The notes under the pieces are model-generated. The model was not told where the DNA came from. It made no database searches and saw only the letters and a list, made by a program, of their open reading frames with translations. DNA of 64,000 nucleotides from Rotaria socialis (taxonomy: Eukaryota > Rotifera > Eurotatoria > Philodinida > Philodinidae), in NCBI GenBank assembly GCA_905331475.1, contig CAJNYU010001438.1, positions 124,001-188,000 on the forward strand, read 5' to 3'. Position 1 is the stretch's first letter. Each line of letters begins with the position of its first letter. The translations under genes were made by a program, and so were the position numbers. Shown in pieces: positions 12,135 through 27,295 of this stretch.

Positions 12135-15100
12135 AATTTTACAAACTGATTTCTTGCGTTAAATATACATAAGAGATGCTATTGTATTATCGAAAAAACG
12201 AACAGAAGTAATATTTGCATCTTAAAATACAAAAATAAAGAGAATAACAACAATGGGATAAAATAAAGATTAAGAACGTGTGTGAATAAGATGTGTCCTT
12301 TCAATGTATGACAACATGCAACTAACAGAAGATGAGATGACGACAGTTTTACTTCAAACATTTATTTATAACGACAAATAGTGTGGTATAGGTAAGTAAG
12401 TAAGTAAGAAATTCTTCTTTTCTTTGAGTTTCTTTATTGGATATTTCCTAAGGCAATGAGAATACGTTTGTTATCGACAAGAGACTATGACGACATCTAG
12501 CATTGGATCAGTATTAAGCTTTTAGTTGCTGGATTAGATAGCTATCGCTCATCATCTAAGATAAAGCTATAAAGTGATTCGATTTTACGAAAAAAAAGGT
12601 GCTATGCAAAGACGTATTTTCCAAGTGAATTGGAAAACTCTATTTAATGCTCTGATTGTTCGAATAGAAATACATCGAGCATTGTAACAATGTATAAACA
12701 TTCCAAACAACTTTTTCTTAATACACAAAGATAGGCCAAAATAATTTCTGTATAATTTATCATTTATTAGTTATGATATAGACCTATTAGAACTTGTCAT
12801 TCATCATTTAACAATGAAAAAAAAAGCATCATTGATAAAACAACAGACTTACTCTATATGCTTAGATATTGTCTGACATTGAGGTCTATCACACGATATT
12901 TCGTCTTGTTTTTGATCATTTTTCAAAATTTTCTAGTTACCGTTTTGATTAATTCTTACAGAATTATTTCTGTAATCGACATGTTTCAAGAGATATTCTT
13001 CTCGAACTTTCTCTACGTGCTTTTATGGTAATGGTCTTATTAATTTTGATATTCTCTTAGTACTTCAAAATAATAGAAACCACAATAGACTTTCTAGTGT
13101 GCGCATCTACATACTTATGATTAACTATTGATGAAGGTGACAATAGACAATCAATGAGAATTGCGTTGTTCTATTAATTTTTTTCTCTATAAATAGAAAA
13201 TTCCTCGAGCATTTGATTGATGTACTAACTAACGACAAAGGTTAAGTTACATTGAGAGTATATTGATTAAAGTACTATCATGTTATGCACAAAAAGGCAA
13301 ATAGAGAATACTATGACTTCTTATGTCTAAATATTTTATAGAGAGACCAAAACATTGTCCTATTGACGTCACTATTTTAGTATGATTGATGCCAAGGAAA
13401 AATATTTCAACTGAGTATGACATCTGATAGATGCCGATTATGAATATCTCAGAACAAAGCGATAAATATGCAACAGATCAGTTGATCGATCACTCAGAAG
13501 TATTGTGATGCCATTGCATCCTAAAGTCAAAATCATTCAAAGTCTTGTCTCTATCAGCTAGAAGAGATTATATAATTGAAGAATCAAATTAAACAAATAC
13601 TGAACTATTGTTACGTATATAATCAGTGGTAATGCAGTTTGAATTCTAGAACAATTAAATCTATATTGACATTGAATATTACATAGTGTATTGAACACTG
13701 ACTAGAAGCTCTCTAGGTAAATCATATGTTGCTTTTATTTTTATTGTAACATACGATTGAAGCTTAAAATGAACAGCAAGACAAATATTGTTGCTCGTCA
13801 AATAGAAATTAATGATCTATTACATTTTCAAATAGTTTTCAAAAAATTGTCACCTAGAAATAAAAGGTAATAAATCTTGGTTGTAATATCGAATCTCTAT
13901 CTTTCGATTGTATAGAACTCAATATGGTGTATAGCAAGTTTAGTATTATGAAACAAAACATACACGTGAGAGACGCGAATCGTTAGTTTTTTTTTAATGA
14001 ACTATGATTGAAAACGATTCTTACAAATATGTGAGCATCAGAGAGAATGAGGCCGTACTTTGTGACTTTACTCATACTCTAATTATTCACATTTCTTTAA
14101 ATTCTTTACTATTTCATTGGAAAATAATTAGGGAAAAACTACTCACTAACTCACTGTTTTCTTCGAAAAGAAATGCAGCAAATTCAACTTCAAGTCTAGA
14201 TTAGAATTTGACTACTATTCGGTTTTCGAGAATTACCTCAGAATTTTTACTCACAACTCATCAAGCATGGTCAAAACGATGTAACATTTACAGCCAGCTT
14301 TCTTCAAATCGTTAGAAACATTACAAGATCTTGTAATCTTTTTAAAGACAAGAAAAACTCTGATTCCATTGTAAAATAGACGAAAGACAATTGGTCATAA
14401 GTGACATCGAAATTTTACGGGTGGTGATAACCAAAGCTTAAAATTTTTGTGGCAGTTATCGTAATACTGCTTCAAATCAAATTCAAGAATTGGAAGTGAC
14501 TGTAGTTGAATTTAACGGACAACTATTTCCCAAGGATATTCGAAACTATTGAATATGAATCATTGAGATCATATACGTATAAATGATAAAAAAGAAGATG
14601 TTTTAGAAAAGCACCAATTAAAAGGTAATTTAGACTAGATGGTCTTCGAGTTTCAACTGAAAACAGAATGCGATCTGGTTTCCGATTGCACTTTTTTTAA
14701 AATATAGGAATCTTTAAAGGATCAAGGTTGTCAAAAATATAGGAGTTTGGATAGACAATGACAAAAGAGAGGACGTTTTATACACTGTTTCTGTTCAATT
14801 GTTTTGGTTTTTTTTAATTGTTCTGCTCGAAAATCGTTTTAATAAAGCTGTTATAAATAGGTCAACCGTAGCCAAGATCCTTATAAATGTAATTTTTTTT
14901 CTACTGAAATAAATCGCTAATTCGAGGATCATTATAAAAGCTTTTCACAAATCGATAAATAACAATAAAGTAGATCATAATCTTTAAAAAGATAAATACT
15001 AGTTCTCATAATTAAAGGAGCCGCTTCAGATTACGGACATGACTTCCCAAAAAATCTCAACCTAATTTTTTTCTCTTGATCATCAGCATTCATCGCTTAT

Positions 15101-15600
15101 TATTTTCCACAGGTTTACTTTGTATTGTATCATAACTCAATTTTTTCTGGTAATAAAGGAGTGTAAATGAAAATGGCATATACACAGGATGGTGCAAAAT
15201 TTCACGGGCTTTCAGAATATGTCGTTTATTTCTAAAAAAACATGTTCTTTTGGTAAGAATATCCTCAAAATACAGAGTGAAACTTATTTTTTCCAGGGGT
15301 ATATATATAGCTTTTATATCTAACTAAAAATTCACTAAAAACCCAAAACTGGCACGTGATCACTTTGTGAATGTTTTTTTCTTTCGAACTATTTTGTACT
15401 TAGTCTTAAACAAATTCTCAATCAGCCCACTAAATAGGCGAAAGGAAAAATACTATTTAAAACAAATGTCACTATAATACAAGAATTTGTCCAAAACACA
15501 TGATTATACACATTAAAAGCTTTTTTTTCGTCTAAAGACAATGGCAAAATGAAGAGGTTTTCGGAAATTCTCTACTTTTTTCGATAAAATATAGGAATTA
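12135..15600. other. Intergenic, no gene recognised
   Basis: About 3.5 kb of AT-rich sequence on both strands with frequent stops and no recognisable coding, RNA gene or clear terminal-repeat element. A short (GTAA) run sits near 12393-12409 just upstream of ARL5. Confidence 0.5.
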
Positions 15601-16930
15601 TAGGAAATATAGGTCGAATCGCAGCTCAGGTTGGTCCATATGCAATAAATGAGGTTCGAATAACAACACCATCAAGATTGGACTTGGAACGACAGAACGT
15701 GTAACCCTCTTTTGAAGAGGTGGAAAGAGCGCTAAACCAAATGAAATCAAGAAAAGCTCCAGGAAGCGATGAAGTGACAGCTGATATTCTAAAAGGTGGT
15801 GCTGGTGAGCCAGTGATAAAATGGCTGCACGAAATGTTCACTAATATGTGGGAAAATGAACGGGTGGTGAAGGCATGGGGCTCTGCCACTCGGATTAGGC
15901 TATACAAGAACAAAGGAAACAAAAAACTGTGTGACAATTACAGAGATATCTCGTTACTGAGTGTAACTAGCAAAATATTCTCACGTATCATTCTCAACCG
16001 TATTCAAAATCCGATCAATGAACAATTATTAGAAATACAATCTGGTTTTTCGATCAAACAAATCAACGATTGATCAAATATTCACATTGAAAATGACTAG
16101 GAAAATAAGGAGAGAGTTCAATAGACCTTTCTTCATGTGCTTCATTGATATTGCAAAGGCTTACGACTCAGTCAATCTGGAACTGTTGTGGAGAATATGT
16201 CAAAGCTGTGGAATTTCTGAAAAACTGGTCAATATCTGCTACGAATGCTATATAAGGATTCAAAAGCACAAGTAAAAATGAATGGGAAACCATCAGACAG
16301 TTTCGACATAGAAACAGGAGTGATGCAAGGTGTAATACCATCTCCAATGCTATTCAATATCCTATTTGGTTTTGCCATTAGAAAAGTTATTGAAGAAGCT
16401 AGTGTTGCTGGAGTAAAATTTCCGTACGTCAGTAATGATTTCTTTCACAGAAGTCGTGAAAAATATGAAAACTTTAATGTCTTGGCTCTTCTATATGCAG
16501 ACGATTTGGTTGCAATGTGTGAAACTACTGATGATCTTGAAAAATTTATAAGATCGTTTGAAAAAATTACACAACAATTTGGCTTAACGATGAGCGTTAA
16601 GAAAACATGCATTATGACACTACAACAACTCAAGGAAGACCAGCATGCAACAGCTTTTGAAAGGACAAGAAGTGGACCATGCTGATATCGATATAAACAT
16701 TCGAAATCAAAAGATTGAAACAGTTGACTCTTTCACATATCTGGGATGCACTATTACCAGAGACCAACGACAAGATACAGAACTAGAAATTCGCCTAGCG
16801 AAAGCTGCTAGAGCATTTAATATGCTACGATATTCAATTTGGCATAGAAAATCGGTTTCAATAGTATCAAGACTCCGAATTTTCAGAGTACGTGTACTTC
16901 CAGTCTTATTATATGGGATATATATATAAG
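15600..16930 (+). pseudogene. Non-LTR retrotransposon (LINE) reverse transcriptase, broken and truncated
   Basis: The segment encodes the palm and fingers of a LINE-type RT but in pieces. PSFEEVERALNQMKSRKAPGSDEV (about 15705-15775) is the RT entry motif. Then come SVTSKIFSRIILNRI and IQSGF, a frame break near 16073, FFMCFIDIAKAYDSVN (motif A, catalytic D) at about 16125-16170, another frame change near 16260, GVMQGVIPSPMLFNILF (motif B), and LLYADDLVAMCE (motif C, catalytic DD) at about 16485-16520. After a third shift near 16650 the sequence YLGCTITRDQRQD..EIRLAKAARAF leads to RVLPVLLYG and stops at 16929, where complete elements continue. An in-frame TAA also lies just before PSFEEV. No endonuclease domain or poly(A) tail is seen. 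It is a dead copy, of RTE/CR1-like type as far as I can judge. Confidence 0.88.
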
Positions 16931-18559
16931 AGGATTGATGAAAGTTAAGGCGTTAAGTTAAGTTAGAAAGACAGATTAAGGGTAAGGGAATAGATGTCCA
17001 GGACCACAGAGATACAAGTATGGCGATTATGGTATGAATTTAATATGCTTGTATAGATTCTGTATAGCAAGTACCGAATATGAAGTTGTCAATGCATTGC
17101 AACGGATTAATTAAAAGTAATGCATTAGGAAATGCTGCATTGCAATGTTCATTGTTTCATAAAATCAGCTACATGGGTAATACCGTTTCAACGAACATAA
17201 GACGCAGTTTCGTTCTCGAGATGACCGCGACACGAAAAATATGAACTTTGGATGCGTACCCGACGGACTACATGAACGCTTTGCTTTGCAGCGCATTAAA
17301 AATTAATTTGTGCAAAGCAATCCCATAGAAATTAAGTTGCAAAAGAATCATAAGCATTCTGTCCTATATTTAACAATATGATAAAGAAATCACACTTAAC
17401 GAATACTTCTATTTCAATAGGTTCAATTTTTTTCATCAAGAATTATTTTCATACAATATTTAAGTTAAAGTGAGTAAACAATCATTCATTCTTATACAGC
17501 TTCTCCGTAAGTATTGAGTATAGTTTTCTTAAAATTGATGTGTAACTATAACTTTTCTAAAAATAACCATGCTTCATTACAGTATGTAAATTATCAAATG
17601 ATTCAATTAAACGTGAAGATGCAACATGTATTCAATTGAACTCAATTATTACTTAATTGTGCATTAACTTCACATTTCTGTTGGCGATATTGATCTTCGA
17701 TATGAACACATTTAAACAATCAGACAATGACTATTTAATACTAAGAAGAATCATATGCCGGTTGTGCTGTTAGCAATCATCTTTGAAACAAATAAGTAAT
17801 TGATATCACATGTACTTTACCCTATATCGCGCACTATCTATATATCTCGAACTAACTAGAATATATGACAGATTGATTGCCCTATCATGACAATAGAGAC
17901 ACTCCGAATTCAAAGTGTTGGCAGAATTGCTTTTGAAAATATTCATACATGGTTAGATTGAGTCTACCATAGTATCCAGAAAAAAGGAGCCTTTTAATTA
18001 TTAAAAACAACTTTTTCGCGTGATTAATCTTTTATAAGAATCTTAATCCTGAGCATGATTTTTTTTGTTCTTCATAAGTTGTGAATTAGCATGTGAAATT
18101 GTTTTTATATTCTATTAAAACTCTAATAGTACATTTTCTAGTTCGCAGTATTACGTTTTTATAAAAAAACAAAAATTGTATGCTAACGTGTACTTGAACA
18201 GAAAACTAGTGACTTCAGCCAGAAGGGATCGTCAAAAGTTTGAAAAAACATAGGGACACATTCAACTATCAAATAATATCTTATAACGAGTCAAAGTTAT
18301 CCTATTTAAGGATTTTCATTACTGAAAAAATCGCGTCTAAAATTGCAGAGATATCATTTCGTAGATAAATGATGTAAAATTTTCCATAATAAGATTTAGA
18401 TTTCGTGATCTAATGAATATATTTAAAAAGGCCGTATGTTATTCTGTTCTCTTCATTTTTATTTTTGAAATATTATGACTAAAAAAATACAGACATTATA
18501 AAGAATTCTACAAGTTTTTGTTGTTGTTGTTGCTGTTGTTGATGATGATGATGTTCTTG
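16931..18559. other. Intergenic, no gene recognised
   Basis: AT-rich sequence between the LINE relic and the protocadherin stop. It presumably includes the 3' untranslated region of the protocadherin near 18400-18559, where short (GTT)n and (GAT)n runs lie (about 18515-18555). Nothing else supportable. Confidence 0.5.
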
Positions 18560-21500
18560 CTAAACGGTAGTCATCATTAATTCGAATCGTTTATCATCAA
18601 CATTACTGTTTATATTATCATCAAAATCAACAGGCATGAAATCATCACTTGTATTCAGTGCTACATAAGTATATTTATTTGTGATTGCACGATTATGAGC
18701 GGTATTAACACGTGTTGTCGAATCAATAGATGACGATGAATGTGAAGTTGATGATAAAATTTTCGTAATTGGTTTCGTTTTCGTTGTTGGTATGAAACTT
18801 TTGTAATGGTTTGTTGATGAATTATCTTCGTAGAAAGTTTTTTTTCCCGTTGGCAATGAATTAAAATCATGTTTAGTATTTGTTAAAGGAGTTGAACTAT
18901 TATTGCTAATACTATTTGATTTAATCAATGATAGATTATGCTTTTTTTCTTTAGCAGTTTTATGAATGCAATCAATGAAACACAATACCATTGTTAACAC
19001 CACAATAAACATAAGAATTGATGAACCAATAAATACTGATAAAATTTGTTTACGTGTAGACAATAAAGATATTGATGAAGAAAATTGGAAAAGAGAAGAC
19101 GACCGTGAGGATGATGAGATTGAATACGCATTAGCCATTCGTTTACCTTGTTGAAATCCTTCGGTAGGAAGACTCTAGATAAAAGAAACAAAATACTTCG
19201 TACAATTGTCTGAACTACATATTAGGTTTCTCCATATAAGAACTATGACTAGAATGTTGTTAGCTAAATTGATTTAATCCTAGAACGACTGCTCACTCAT
19301 CACGAGCTTTCGTCAATTGCATTATAATCATAATACAGAGTGATTATGCACTATGTGAGTAGACTTTTCAGGTATGCATGAGAACACTAGCGAACTTCCT
19401 GGGATTTGAATTCTCTTAAGACTTAATGTCGTGTTTGGATTGATAGTTACTAATCAAAATATGTCCTTTCACGAGTCTGAGAAGGACATTTATTGCAGTA
19501 TGCTAATAGAATCAGCACAGCATATATAGTTCAGATGAGCGGTAAATACAAAATAGTGACCTATGATTACCAACGTCACGAAAACAGGTCGCATAAACAT
19601 AATATGCAGTCTTTTTACTTTGTTTTTCTTGTAGGCAAACGTTTGCATGTCTATTAGATCTTTTTTTTATGAATCTAAATCTAAATAGACTCTTAAAGAT
19701 GATCGTGTGTTGAACTCAAGTATTCCTTAAAATCTATATATTTTTTTCTATGAAAACACAACTTACTAATGATCTGCCGTTGTAATTATTTTTTTTGTCA
19801 ACAATTACCCAATTAGTTCTATTAGTACCAATAAATAAACGTAGAGTTTCAACGATAAGACATGGTATTGGTTGGCCATGATCTCGTATTTGTACATGTA
19901 ACAGTACTAACGAATCATCTGCAATCAAATATGAATCAGTTTCAACAATCAATGTACCATTAGGATATAGGTTGATGAATAGCGGTGATGTTTCAGGTGA
20001 TAATTCAAATGTTATATTTCCATTTGAACCAATGTCAAGATCGAAGGCAACTAAATTTATTAGAAAATATGATTGTGTTACATCGCGATTTATCATAATA
20101 AATGATGATTCAATATTTAATTGTGGACAATGATCATTCTCATCAAGTATTTCAATTTCAATAGAAATATTTGTAGATAGAGATGGATTTCCATGATCCG
20201 ATATAACAAGAGTCAATGCATAGAAGGAAAACATTTCACGATCTACTGAGCCATTTACTGATATTATTATCAATAGCGTTGACTAAAAATTAAGAGAAAA
20301 AAAACATATTATATAATCGCTCATTAGAAGAGACATCTTATAGTAATTACCTCAGTAATATTACTTTTGGTTATCATTATTTCAAATGGAATCATATATT
20401 TATTTTGAGCATCTATTTTTCCTTCAGGAAACCATTGAGGATGTACACTAATCTCTCCATTGGGTAGATCTTTATCATCATCACGACATGATAACATACC
20501 AATGATTGTACCATATTCACTATTTTCCAGTATAGACCACGAAAGATTATTATTATTAATATCACATTCAGGAGGATATTCGTTTTGGCTGATAACTGTA
20601 AATGTTATTGTTCCTTGAGATGATAATGACGGTTGTCCTAAAGAAAATATTCGAAAGTATTTCTAATTGAATTTTCAATAGATTAATTTAAAGCGAAACT
20701 AACTATTTTTCAGACATGATCCAAAAATAAAAGTGATAATAGGTTCAGTGATCATGATTATAAAAAAATAATGTTTTCATCAGAAAACAATGAAAACTGT
20801 GTATGAATATTTTCTCTTGTAGTTCAAGGTGACTAGTCTTTCTTAAAATCCGGTTTTTATATTTATGTTTCTGTAGTAATCATTGATATTTTGCTAGAGT
20901 TAGTTTTCTGTGATTACTAACATTCTAAAGTGAGATTTTGAAATTGAAAACTATAAAATGCATTATCTACCTTTATCTTGTGCTTTAACTTGTAAAATAT
21001 ATTTATCGTGTTGTTTTTTGTCGAGTTCTATCAGGGCTCGAATTATTCCTGTATTTGAATCGATGCGAAAAACATTATTTTCATTATTAATTATTGAATA
21101 GACAACTTCTCCATTAAGGCCATGATCATAATCCAAAGCATGAAGATGAAATATTTCATAACCATCTTGACTTGTCAATTTAACATGTTCGTTTATAGTT
21201 GCTGTCATATTATTTTCTTTAAATGTTGGTATATTATCATTTTCATCTAGGATGATAATATATATGTTTAAATGTGTTGATCTTGAAAATGGCCGACCAT
21301 GATCATGTGCTTCGAGTGTTAAATTATATTGAGAAACATGTTCGTAATCAAGCAAATTTTTTGTACGTAATTCACCTGTACTTTCTGTTAAACGAATTAA
21401 TTCAAATGGAATCAACGATAATGGATCAAGTTTCCATGTAACACGTGCATTATCACCAGAATCTCGATCAATTATCGAAAGTGATAATATTAGAGAATTG

Positions 21501-23810
21501 ATTGGTACTGATTCATTTAAGCATATTGTTAATGAATTCATGCCAGTTTGGATATCATGCGAATAAATATCAATTATTGGAGCATTATCATTTTCATCTA
21601 ATACATGGATTAATACTCTATAATTTAGAAAAGAAATTCATATAGTAGAGCACTACTTAACGTTGTTTTTTCTATCTCGAAGATATTCATAGGCAGTTCT
21701 TCCGTCTATCTGGTTGTCTTGACCTATGTATGTTTGTATAACCTAATATTATGATGATAGCTGAATGAAAGTGATAGGAAAAAAATGCATATAAGTCATG
21801 TGTACTAAAAATAATATATCTATACAATGCACTTGTTGACTTAATATATTATGTAATATTGATCGAGATCGAGAGTAAACAAAAGAAACAAATATCTATA
21901 TTTATAGCACTTGTTGTACTATAGTAAGACAATATATTTTTTCGATACCAGATGTATGTGAGAATTATGCGTTTTGAACGATATATTTTGTCAATAAGAA
22001 TATCAATCAAGCGAGTGCAACCTTAAAATTACTAGGCGTGCTACAATATACTAAAGATAACTCAATTTCGAAACACTTTTCTCTGTGCTGAGACCATAGA
22101 AATTGAATTTCACACATCCATAATCAAAATAAGAAAGCAATGTACTTTAAATCAATTTCAAGTCATTATTTTCTCCGTTCAAACTAATGAATAAAAATTA
22201 ACTATTACTCATCTTCGAGTGATATGCACGTTCTACTACATAATTTGATGCTTATAGATCCTAGCGCGAGGAAAGAATAGGATATCGTTTGACAATACCA
22301 GATATCAATGTTAGTGTTTGTCTCAAACAGACTCAATGGTCGTTTTGAATCATTGATCTATCGTGAGTTTTGACAAACACCAGTATAAATAATGTTCTGT
22401 CTATATAGAATATCAACACTTGAGAAAGTCTTGCCACTCTTCTCGTTTATATTCATTGGATTATTCAATGATGTCTATTGCATCTTAGTGACTGAATTTG
22501 CATCATTTTTCAAACGAAATAAATTACATTTGAATATTTAACACGGCTGAAAAAAATCTTTGTTCAATACATAATCGAAATGAATATATATATGGATGTG
22601 AAAACTATATGCAATAGGTAATTTGACTCCTATTCAAATATTCATTCAAAAAAACAGAATATTATTTTCTCTAATCAAATAAAATTCAAGTAAAACTTAC
22701 GTGCAAAAATCTGTTTTATAACCTTCTCCTTTATCTCTTGCTTCAATTTCTAATCGATGTGTTGTTTGTGTTTCATAATCTAGTAAACATCGAACACGAA
22801 TATCACCTGTTACTGCATCAACATGAAAACAATTATCTTGACTAATTAAATAATAATTTATTTCTCCATTAACTCCGTCATCATCATCGATTGCATGTAC
22901 ACGACTAATTATCGAATCGATTGATATAGATTCACTTATATTATTTATGATATAAACCAATTGTTCGAATTTTGGTGGTGAATCATTGATATCATCGATT
23001 GTAACTAAAACATGTAATATTCCTGTTTGGTTGTCTCCATCTCGAGCAATAATATCAAATGTATATGACGATATTAGTTCTCGATCGAGTACTTGTTCAA
23101 CGACAAGTGATAGATCACCACGTATTAAATTGTAAAGAAGAGAAAATGGAAGCGCTTTCGATGATATAAGTGAATAACCTTTAAATAAAGCAAAAAAATG
23201 AACATTATCAAAAAATTTATTTCTTTGCGAAATCTTATTTGAATGTATTTCATTAAAAAGATATTCTCATAAATGCTAAAAGAAACATACCAATAATACT
23301 ATTTGGCCCTTGATCATGATCTACAGCTGCTTCTAATTTAATCATAGCGCCCATCGGTGCATTTTCAACAATCGTCAAATTAATTTGATTCTTTAAAAAT
23401 ACTGGCTTATGATCGTTACGATCAATAATACGTATTATTATCAATTCAATATTAAATCCTTCCCTATCAACAATTATTTCAAGTTCCAAATCACACCATG
23501 TATCACAACGGCAATAGCGTAAACGACATAATTCATCTCGATCGATTTCTTTACGTATGGTTAATATGCCTTGTGATGAATGATTAATTAAAAAATACAT
23601 ATAAGGAAATTCATCACGTTTAGCCAAACTAAAATCTATAGTTTTAATATCCGATATATTATTCGGAAATAATAAACGTCTAAGATTGATAACTTCGGTG
23701 TGTACAGGTAATTTTTCAGTCGAACGAATTATTAAATGATCTTCTTGCTGTTGACAATAACAACAGGAAAGCATTACCAATATTAATAGAATAAAGATGG
23801 ATGAAGGCAT
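18560..23810 (-). CDS. Protocadherin-like adhesion protein, about 1020 aa, six exons
   Basis: Cadherin repeats bind calcium and mediate cell-cell contact at the plasma membrane. Six exons can be joined with GT-AG sites and no loss of frame: 23291-23810, 22701-23178, 20971-21617, 20351-20637, 19767-20282, 18560-19174, giving 3063 nt. The ATG at 23810 starts a clean signal peptide (MPSSIFILLILVMLSCCYC); an upstream in-frame ATG at 23858 is less likely. Repeat boundaries are marked by DRNDHKPVF, DINDSPPKF, DENDNAPII, DENDNIPTF and DENDHCPQL, with DxD/DRD motifs such as DRDSGDNARV and DYDHGLNG. I count six to seven EC domains, the one before DENDHCPQL being degenerate at its end. The last exon encodes one transmembrane helix (ILSVFIGSSILMFIVVLTMV) and a short, serine/threonine-rich tail of about 140 residues with no catenin-binding motif I recognise. 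Size and layout match protocadherins. Intron 2 (21618-22700) is the longest. Confidence 0.9.
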
Positions 23811-24476
23811 GGCATGATGATAGAAATATATATATATATTGAAAAAAAATTTGATCATGCCATTAGATCGTCATTCTAGAACGGAAAAAAAGTGATGCCG
23901 ATTTGGCCGTCTTTCTATCCAGAAATAGTCCAGCAGACATGTTTGTTTATCACTTTAATGATTGAGTTACAAACAGGAAAAAGAACTATTGTTTAGAACA
24001 TGAATATATGCTTCAGGAAATATCTTTTCTTACTAATTCGAAACTGTGGCAAGCTATTCGAGTCAAATGTAATACGAGAATGAGACCATTAAAGCAAGCA
24101 ATCTAGAGAATGAACTATGTCATGACCATTAAAAAACATCTGATCGTATGCCTTTTGGTATTAAGTATCTGTCACTTGTGTCCATTTTTTTCTTCGTGTG
24201 AAAAAAAAACAGAACGATACGAATAAGGTAAAATAACATACGGCAGTAATATATATCTTATGAGCGATGGATATTATAAGATTTTTTCGTGGTAACAATA
24301 AAATGACATCTTTCTAATGTATACATTTCTATTTCGATTAAAAAAAACATAGAGAAGGATCAACAACAGTAGTAGTAGTAGTAGATGTTGTTACGATATG
24401 TACTATATTTGGCTCAATATGACCTACAAATACCTCCACACTTTTAATCAATTTTTCTTTTTCACACACTTTCTTA

Positions 24477-24508
24477 CTCTCTCTCTCTCTCTCTCTCTCT
24501 CCCTCTCT
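24477..24508. repeat. (CT)n microsatellite
   Basis: A run of about 15 CT units with one interruption. It is the first of three CT tracts within 1 kb upstream of the protocadherin gene. Confidence 0.95.
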
Positions 24509-24901
24509 AGCCTTCCTTTCTCTCTATTCATAACACAGGATGCCGATGATGCGAACATCGCTTCTTATATCTTCTTACGTATAATTACATTCAAGACAAT
24601 CCGTATTACTGCAAAGATTCATTGTCAGTCAAGCAAATTGTCTTGAGGCCTCTTTAGTTGTTCATATCATCAATACATACCATAACATACTATATGTATA
24701 TTAGACTGCCTCGTGCATAACATACAAAGTGTTTTATGTTTATTCATGCAATACCGTATGTAGGCATGATGATAATAGAACTCATACGATAGCACTTACT
24801 ACTACTACTACTATTCATTTGTTGAACAAAAAAATCAACTTTCTCTAGTGCTTATAAGAATGATGCTAGAGACTAGCACCTGCCCTTATTTCTTCTTTAT
24901 G

Positions 24902-24908
<7 letters not shown>

Positions 24909-24932
<24 letters not shown>
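24909..24932. repeat. (CT)n microsatellite
   Basis: Uninterrupted CT run of about 12 units. Confidence 0.95.
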
Positions 24933-25436
24933 TTCGTTCATTCTACTAATCAAAGAAACAGAAAGAAAATAAATAAACAAATACTTGGTCGGTCAGTACT
25001 GACAGATGTTCATTCGTATGTCGCATGGATGTGATCAATCAAATGGCTGACAGAAAGAAAACCGAGAATTCTGATTTTGTTTGCTTTTCATTATTTTTTT
25101 CTTTCCGTTTTTCAATGTTAAAGTGTAATCAAATAAAATGCAAAAAAAAGAAGGACAAGTACGAAGAATCTTTTCTTTTTATCTCTCATCTATTACAGCT
25201 GTCATGTCAAAGTAAATGTCCTTGTCAAAATAAAAAAGATATAAAAGATATTTCACATATCTTATCTAAGGAAGAATAATTGAACAATGATGTCATCAGT
25301 AATTTTAAAAATTTGACTTACCCCAATAGAAGACTCAACTGGCTGTACATGATTTTCAGCATTTAGTAATTTAGTTGCTTCGAGTTTAAAAAAAGGAAAA
25401 AAAGAGGTCAATATGAACAATACGTTGCGCACCTTA

Positions 25437-25440
<4 letters not shown>

Positions 25441-25471
<31 letters not shown>
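25441..25471. repeat. (CT)n microsatellite
   Basis: Uninterrupted CT run of about 15 units. An opposed (GA)n run of eight or so units lies at 25543-25558, so the two tracts could pair as an inverted repeat. Confidence 0.95.
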
Positions 25472-25474
<3 letters not shown>

Positions 25475-27255
25475 CGTTGTTTCATTCTTTCTGGTCACTA
25501 GCGCGAGCATCTATAAATAATAATAATCGAAAGACTAGCGTACGAGAGAGAGAGAGAGGGAGGAAAAAAGAAAGAAAGAATGATAGAAATTAAAAATTAA
25601 TCAATATCATCATGTGGTCATACATGTCGACTGGTTGAATTGAATAAAGTAGTAGTACTTAATGCCTTAGGGACTTTAAATTGTCGTTGAAAGTGAACGA
25701 CTACGAACTAGCTATATAGTCGTTCTTAGGTATTTCTTTTACGTTTTATTGAGTATTCACATCAATATATAATCATATTGGTTGAACGGAAGAAACAAAA
25801 GGTGTGTACGAGAAAGAACATCTTCACATTCTATATGGTACTCATAGTTTTACACGCGATAGAATGATGAAGAGCTCAATTAGAAACTTGCGCACTCTCC
25901 TTGGCTCGTTCTATTCTTTTCATGTAGATTCGATTAAAATGTTGTTATATTTGAACCCTTAAAAAAAATGTGTAGATGCCAATTTTATTCTCAAAGATGT
26001 GGCAAACAATTTTTCTTTTCTTTTTGCCTCGTCTCATTTTTCTTCTTCTTCTTCTTCTTCTTTTTCTTAACATGATTCACGTACAGATACGCACATTGTA
26101 GTTTTTCTCGTGTTATAGCGGCTAATCAAATCAATAGAATAAGAAGAAAAACCTATTTGCATTTAGGACTTATATGATGATAGTTATTTCAATCAAATAT
26201 GTATATGAGTATAAAACACTATCATAAAAATATGAAATTTACCTGATTACGAAAGAAGTCTGAACCGGAGAGGGGGCAAAAAAAAGGAAAATTCCCATTC
26301 ATTATGATTGCCGTCTTATTCGTCTAATTTCTTCTGTCTATCTTATACATATGAAATAATCGCTTTTGCTCTATTTGAGTTGTGTCTGTTGTAGATATTC
26401 AATCAAGATCACTCTATGTGCGTGCGTGTAAGGGAAGATGACAACTCTATTATTGGTCTCCTATGTTCAGCATTCAGAAACAGAAACATTAATAATGATT
26501 ATTTTGTAAGCACATGATGATGCAATCGATCGTCTTAACGAGAAGATTACCTCAATGCACGCTCATTGAATATATTCAATAGACAAAACAAAAGCAATAT
26601 AAAATCTTTCTTTTTCGTATTCTTTCTGCGCACTAGTCACTCTTACTATTCACAATAACTCTTCAAAGTAAGTCATGACGGCTGTCTGTGTTTAATTTGA
26701 ATGACAAGAAAAAACAACATACTCGATATCATCGATTAGACGTGACCTAAAATAGAAAATAACAAGAAAAAGCAATGAAATTAGAATCAACAACTTCCGT
26801 TGGCCACTCCTCCAATCTTCTAAACTGCATAGAATAAGATGAGAAAATTAAATTAATCTTTTTTCTTGCTTGCTATAGCTGCCGGGCGACACAGTTGGAA
26901 AAGTTCAATTAATCGTTCCGATTTCCATTTGATTACGGTCTATGTTGTCATCATAAATTGATTTCATTAATGACTATCTAATACATTTGCTACTCTCGAC
27001 AAAAAAAATAATTCTTTTTATTTTGTTAAGTTTACTCTTCGATGTTTAAACTAGTGTGTCTCAGTCTGTTGTTCATGACATGTATGTCTATGTCTATTCA
27101 TCACATGTAACAAACAATAAAAATGACAACAGCTGAACACTGCTGTTACATTCAAATATAGCAGTGTAGAGGAGAACCAAAAGGGACGCTAAAGTCAAGT
27201 AAAATGACTGCAACCTAAATGTTTATGTTAACAAATCAAAATGCTCTATTCCTAC

Positions 27256-27259
<4 letters not shown>

Positions 27260-27288
<29 letters not shown>
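27260..27288. repeat. (TA)n microsatellite
   Basis: About 14 uninterrupted AT/TA units, self-complementary. Confidence 0.95.

Positions 27289-27295
<7 letters not shown>

Noticed and set aside
25262..25510. Minus-strand frame with an RERERE run
   Set aside because: The frame is the translation of the (CT)n microsatellite and has no other protein-like content.
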